From Chryseobacterium sp. UBA6632 (GTDB lineage Bacteria > Bacteroidota > Bacteroidia > Flavobacteriales > Weeksellaceae): DNA of 9,916 nucleotides. The translations under genes and the position numbers were made by a program. This document shows, one piece after another, positions 7,323-9,916 of this stretch; positions within the stretch are counted from its first letter, which is position 1; the number at the start of each line of letters is the position of its first letter. Below the pieces are notes generated by a model, which saw only the letters and a list, made by a program, of their open reading frames with translations, was not told the origin of the DNA and searched no databases. The stretch is from the NCBI GenBank assembly GCA_002455915.1, contig DKLU01000205.1, positions 1 through 9,916 on the forward strand, in the 5' to 3' direction.

Positions 7323-8111
7323 TTAATAAGAATTATTGAGTCCGCCATCCAAAGGAATGCTCGTTCCTGTAAGATAAGCAGCATAATCTGAAGCTAAAAA
7401 AGTCACCAAATGCCCGTACTCTTCAGTTCTTCCCAATCTTTTCATAGGTATTTTGCTTTCTCTGCCTTTTTTTATTTCTTCAACTGAAGTATTGCTTTGC
7501 TCTGCTTCATGGTTGATTAATTTTTTAATGCGATCTGTATCAAAAAAACCTGTTAAGATATTATTCACCGTTACATTATACTGTGCCACTTCATTTGCCA
7601 AAGTTTTTGCCCACGCTGCCGTTGCAGAACGTATAGAATTTGATAACACCAGATTATTGATCGGTTCTTTTACCGATAAAGAAGAAACATTAATAATACG
7701 ACCATGCTTTTGCTTAATCATATAAGGCAATGCTAAAGTTGTGGTTTCACAAACCACTTTAAAAACCAGATCAAAAGCTTTCTGATAATCATCCACCACT
7801 TTGTCTAAAGCAATTCCCGGCTCAGGGCCATTTGTATTATTCACCAGAATATCAATAGAATGATGCTGGAAATACTGAGTAATTATCTTTTTATACTGCT
7901 CAAAATTACCAAAATCTGCCACCAGATAATGATGTTTCTGATGAGCATTTACGATGGGAAGCGAAGCAACAAAACTTTTCAGCTTATCTTCATTTCGAGC
8001 CATCACCGTTACATTAGCACCACTTTTCGCCAGTTCAGAAGCAATTCCCGCTCCGATTCCCTGTGTGGCAGCCCCTACCAAAGCATTTTTTGAGGTCAGA
8101 TCAATATTCAT
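7323..8111 (-). CDS. short-chain dehydrogenase/reductase (SDR) homologue with atypical active site
   Basis: A 262-residue protein of classical SDR length and Rossmann layout. It has a glycine motif G-A-A-T-Q-G-I-G (13-20), an acidic/amide turn V-A-D-F (64-67), N-N-T-N-G (91-95, for the usual NNAG), I-N-V-S-S (140-144), a PG-loop-like I-L-T-G-F-F (185-190) and the ending LTGTSIPLDGG (247-257). The usual YxxxK pair, 13 residues after the catalytic Ser, is replaced by S157-N-S-I-R161. Similar V-L-S-N-x-x-R stretches occur, from memory, in a 3-oxoacyl-ACP-reductase-like SDR subgroup that lacks a perfect catalytic tetrad. Databases usually call these SDR family oxidoreductases; substrate and activity are unknown. 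The gene is transcribed alone, divergently from the dioxygenase gene (104 nt between start codons), and ends at a strong hairpin 25 nt past its stop. Confidence 0.88.
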   Translation of the reverse strand: MNIDLTSKNALVGAATQGIGAGIASELAKSGANVTVMARNEDKLKSFVASLPIVNAHQKHHYLVADFGNFEQYKKIITQYFQHHSIDILVNNTNGPEPGIALDKVVDDYQKAFDLVFKVVCETTTLALPYMIKQKHGRIINVSSLSVKEPINNLVLSNSIRSATAAWAKTLANEVAQYNVTVNNILTGFFDTDRIKKLINHEAEQSNTSVEEIKKGRESKIPMKRLGRTEEYGHLVTFLASDYAAYLTGTSIPLDGGLNNSY

Positions 8112-8215
8112 ACGTTGTAATTTGAATTTAATACATATAAAAGTAGTAAAAGATTTAAAATTTTCACTTACAAATTTTCTTTTTTAGGATCAATAACATA
8201 GCGCCTACGGAACGA

Positions 8216-8995
8216 ATGCCCGTTTTATTTCTGGGGCACGGCAATCCGATGAATGCGCTGGAAGACAATACTTTCACCCAAGGGTTTCAGGCAGTTGCCC
8301 AAAAACTTCCGAAACCAAGGGCAATATTATGTATTTCGGCACATTGGGAAACCAAAGGAACCTTTGTCACCGCCATGGAACATCCGGAAACCATTCACGA
8401 TTTCGGAGGATTTCCTCAGGCTTTATTTGATGTGCAGTATTCTGCTCCCGGCAGCCCCGACCTGGCCTTGGAAACAAAAAAACTCATCTCATCTGTCGAT
8501 ATAGGTCTTACCGAAGAATGAGGTCTGGATCACGGATGCTGGACGGTTGTAAAATTTCTCTTTCCCCATGCTGATATTCCGATCATCGAAATGAGCATCG
8601 ATTATACAAAAGAGCCGGAGTTTCATTATACATTAGGTAAAGAACTGGCCGCATTACGAAGAAAAGGCATCCTTATTATCGGAAGCGGAAATTCCGTACA
8701 CAACCTCCGAATGGCAGCGTGGGACAAAATGATGACTCCCGGGTTCGGCTATGACTGGGCAATTACCGCCAACGAAAAATTAAAGCAGCTGATTACAGAA
8801 GGTGATCATAAATCTCTAATTCAGTATGATAAATTAGGAAAAGAGGTTCTGCTGTCTATTCCTACTCCTGAGCATTATCTTCCTCTGCTTTATATTTTAG
8901 GGCTTCAGGAAAAAGATGAAAAAGTAACGATTTTCAATGATGAGCTGGTCGCCGGTTCACTCAACATGATGTCCGTGAAAATTGATAAGGCATGA
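8216..8995 (+). pseudogene. ygiD: 4,5-DOPA extradiol dioxygenase family gene (YgiD-like) interrupted by an in-frame TGA
   Basis: Read through one stop, this is a 259-residue protein matching the length of E. coli YgiD and plant DODA-like class III extradiol ring-cleavage dioxygenases (metal-dependent, cytosolic). Family residues are all present: F-L-G-H-G-N-P-M-N (His8), S-A-H-W (His43), H-D-F-G-G-F-P (61-67), G-L-D-H-G (His106), G-S-G-N-S-V-H-N-L (His162) and T-P-E-H-Y-L-P-L-L-Y (His220). Codon 102 (8519-8521) is TGA within E-E-*-G-L-D-H-G-C-W, where the family has Trp. The frame is the same on both sides, so the change is a single base (TGG to TGA) with no indel. Upstream of the ATG, the in-frame codons read I-A-P-T-E-R. 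These resemble the start of family members (E. coli begins MSSTRMP), so the original start may have been lost as well. Conservation of the downstream half indicates a recent lesion, a sequencing error or stop readthrough. A truncated 101-residue product would lack His106, His162 and His220. Confidence 0.85.
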
Positions 8996-9062
8996 TAAAA
9001 ACAAAACATCTGCTTTTATCTGCTTGTTCATTTACCTTATTATTAATTTTTTCAGTTTTAAA

Positions 9063-9722
9063 ATGATAACAACTTCCCCATCTCCCCGTTTACCGTATTT
9101 GGTGAGAAAATCAAAAACATCTTCACTCAATCCACCGCTTATCATCCTTTTGCACGGCGTCGGAAGCAATGAAAAAAATATGTTTTCCTACTCAGAATCT
9201 TTACCTGATGATTTTCTCATCGTTTCGGCAAGAGGTCCATTAACATTGAGGGAAAACAGCTATGCCTGGTTTCAGGTGCAATTTACCCCAAACGGTTCTA
9301 TCATCAATGAGCAACAGGCAGAAAATTCACGAAAAGAAATCATTAGATTTATTGATGATTTAAAGAAGATAGAACAATTTGATGAAAATAATGTCTATCT
9401 CGTAGGTTTCAGTCAGGGTGGAATTATGAGTTACAGCGTATCTCTCACCGTTCCCGAAAAAGTAAAAGGAATTGCCGTAATGAGCGGCCGACTTCTTCCT
9501 GAAGTAAAACCTCTCATTGCAAAAGATAACGAATTGCAGAAGCTTAAGATATTTATATCACACGGAACCCACGATTCGGTTTTGAAATTTCAATATGCCG
9601 TTGATGCTTTTGATTTTTTACAGTCGAAAAATTTACAGCCGCAGTTTCACAAATACAATGAAGATCATACCATCAACTCTTCCATGTTGTCTGATCTTAA
9701 TCAATGGCTTACCGAAAAGTAA
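9063..9722 (+). CDS. alpha/beta hydrolase, carboxylesterase/phospholipase family
   Basis: A 219-residue serine hydrolase of the small carboxylesterase (YpfH/phospholipase-carboxylesterase) type. It has an oxyanion-hole loop L-L-H-G-V-G-S-N-E (29-37), a nucleophile elbow G-F-S-Q-G-G with Ser117, an acid in H-G-T-H-D with Asp171, and D-H-T-I with His202. All triad residues are in the expected order and spacing. These enzymes hydrolyse short acyl esters; the natural substrate is unknown. The protein is probably cytosolic. An in-frame ATG at 8982, overlapping the preceding gene by 14 nt, would add 27 residues including a hydrophobic stretch that could mimic a signal anchor. I prefer the ATG at 9063 because family members usually begin just before the P-Y-L-V-R-like segment and the total length then fits. 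It shares a strand with the dioxygenase gene and ends 38 nt before a terminator. Confidence 0.88.
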   Translation: MITTSPSPRLPYLVRKSKTSSLNPPLIILLHGVGSNEKNMFSYSESLPDDFLIVSARGPLTLRENSYAWFQVQFTPNGSIINEQQAENSRKEIIRFIDDLKKIEQFDENNVYLVGFSQGGIMSYSVSLTVPEKVKGIAVMSGRLLPEVKPLIAKDNELQKLKIFISHGTHDSVLKFQYAVDAFDFLQSKNLQPQFHKYNEDHTINSSMLSDLNQWLTEK

Positions 9723-9760
9723 TGAGCAAAAGCCTTACAATTTTTATTAATGTTATCAAT

Positions 9761-9800
9761 AAAGTCAGTGAATATAAAAGTGCGCTGGCTTTATTTTTTT
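9761..9800 (+). terminator. intrinsic terminator of the hydrolase transcript
   Basis: The arm AAAGTCAGTG (9761-9770) pairs with CGCTGGCTTT (9783-9792) as a 10-bp stem with two G-U pairs and a 12-nt loop. It is followed by a run of seven T (9794-9800). It sits 38 nt after the hydrolase stop codon. Confidence 0.8.
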
Positions 9801-9884
9801 ACCCAAAAACTAATTTTTTTATTAAAAATGATAATCCCCGATAACAAGATATTCGGAAATGATAATAAAAATTGGTGTACCACA

Positions 9885-9892
9885 TAATTTTG
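9885..9892 (+). promoter_or_regulatory. candidate -7 promoter element of a gene beyond the right edge (TAATTTTG)
   Basis: TAATTTTG matches TAnnTTTG exactly and lies downstream of the hydrolase terminator, in the last 35 nt of the window. No start codon of a downstream gene is visible before the edge. The rest of 9801-9916 is AT-rich with nothing else recognisable. Confidence 0.4.
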
Positions 9893-9916
9893 CAGCATTA
9901 ATTTAGAATAATTAAA

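Noticed and set aside
7453..7725. Open frame of 90 codons on the + strand within the SDR gene.
   Set aside because: It is antisense to a conserved SDR sequence and has no sign of independent coding.
8519..8544. Possible selenocysteine recoding of the TGA: a 6-bp hairpin (GTCTGG at 8523-8528 with CTGGAC at 8539-8544) follows the stop.
   Set aside because: The family residue at this site is Trp, not Cys or Sec. The stem has two G-U pairs and no selenocysteine genes are in view. The hairpin is easily explained by the coding sequence.
8982..9062. N-terminal extension of the hydrolase starting at the ATG overlapping the dioxygenase gene, with a signal-anchor-like hydrophobic stretch.
   Set aside because: The family normally begins near the residue encoded at 9063, and the added segment is low-complexity AT-rich translation of an intergenic region. 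Kept only as an alternative start.

Overview
The window looks like chromosomal DNA from a member of the Bacteroidota, most likely class Flavobacteriia and close to Chryseobacterium. This is inferred from the low GC content, AT-rich intergenic regions, an adjacent SusC/SusD pair, lipoproteins of flavobacterial type and several TAnnTTTG promoter -7 elements. No rRNA, tRNA, CRISPR array, transposase or phage gene is visible. Most of the window is ordinary; the exceptions are listed under findings.

Left part (1-2700): a small lipoprotein gene of the DUF6252 type on the + strand meets a DUF2490-type envelope protein gene tail to tail, with 9 nt between their stop codons. Upstream of the latter, also on the minus strand, lies a di-heme cytochrome c peroxidase of the CcpA/MauG family, probably a lipoprotein. 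Its better start is residue 8 of the longest reading frame.

Middle (2770-7320): a two-gene minus-strand operon encodes a SusC-like TonB-dependent outer-membrane transporter and its SusD-like surface lipoprotein, 9 nt apart. It has a candidate promoter at about 7204-7211, a leader of roughly 160 nt and a hairpin terminator after susD. No glycoside hydrolase, peptidase, sigma/anti-sigma pair or other substrate-defining gene adjoins the pair, so the imported nutrient cannot be named. A 12-nt perfect inverted repeat surrounds the candidate -7 element.

Right part (7270-9916): a short-chain dehydrogenase/reductase homologue on the minus strand has Ser and Arg where the catalytic Tyr and Lys normally sit, and it ends at a clear terminator. 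Divergent from it is a YgiD/DODA-family extradiol dioxygenase gene that carries one in-frame TGA at a position where the family has Trp. It may also have lost its original start codon. An intact alpha/beta-hydrolase of the carboxylesterase/phospholipase family follows on the same strand and ends at a good hairpin terminator. The last 100 nt probably hold the promoter of a gene beyond the window.

No new multi-gene system could be supported. The points most worth a second look are the broken or recoded dioxygenase, the atypical SDR active site and the repeated or inverted motifs in the regulatory regions around susC.
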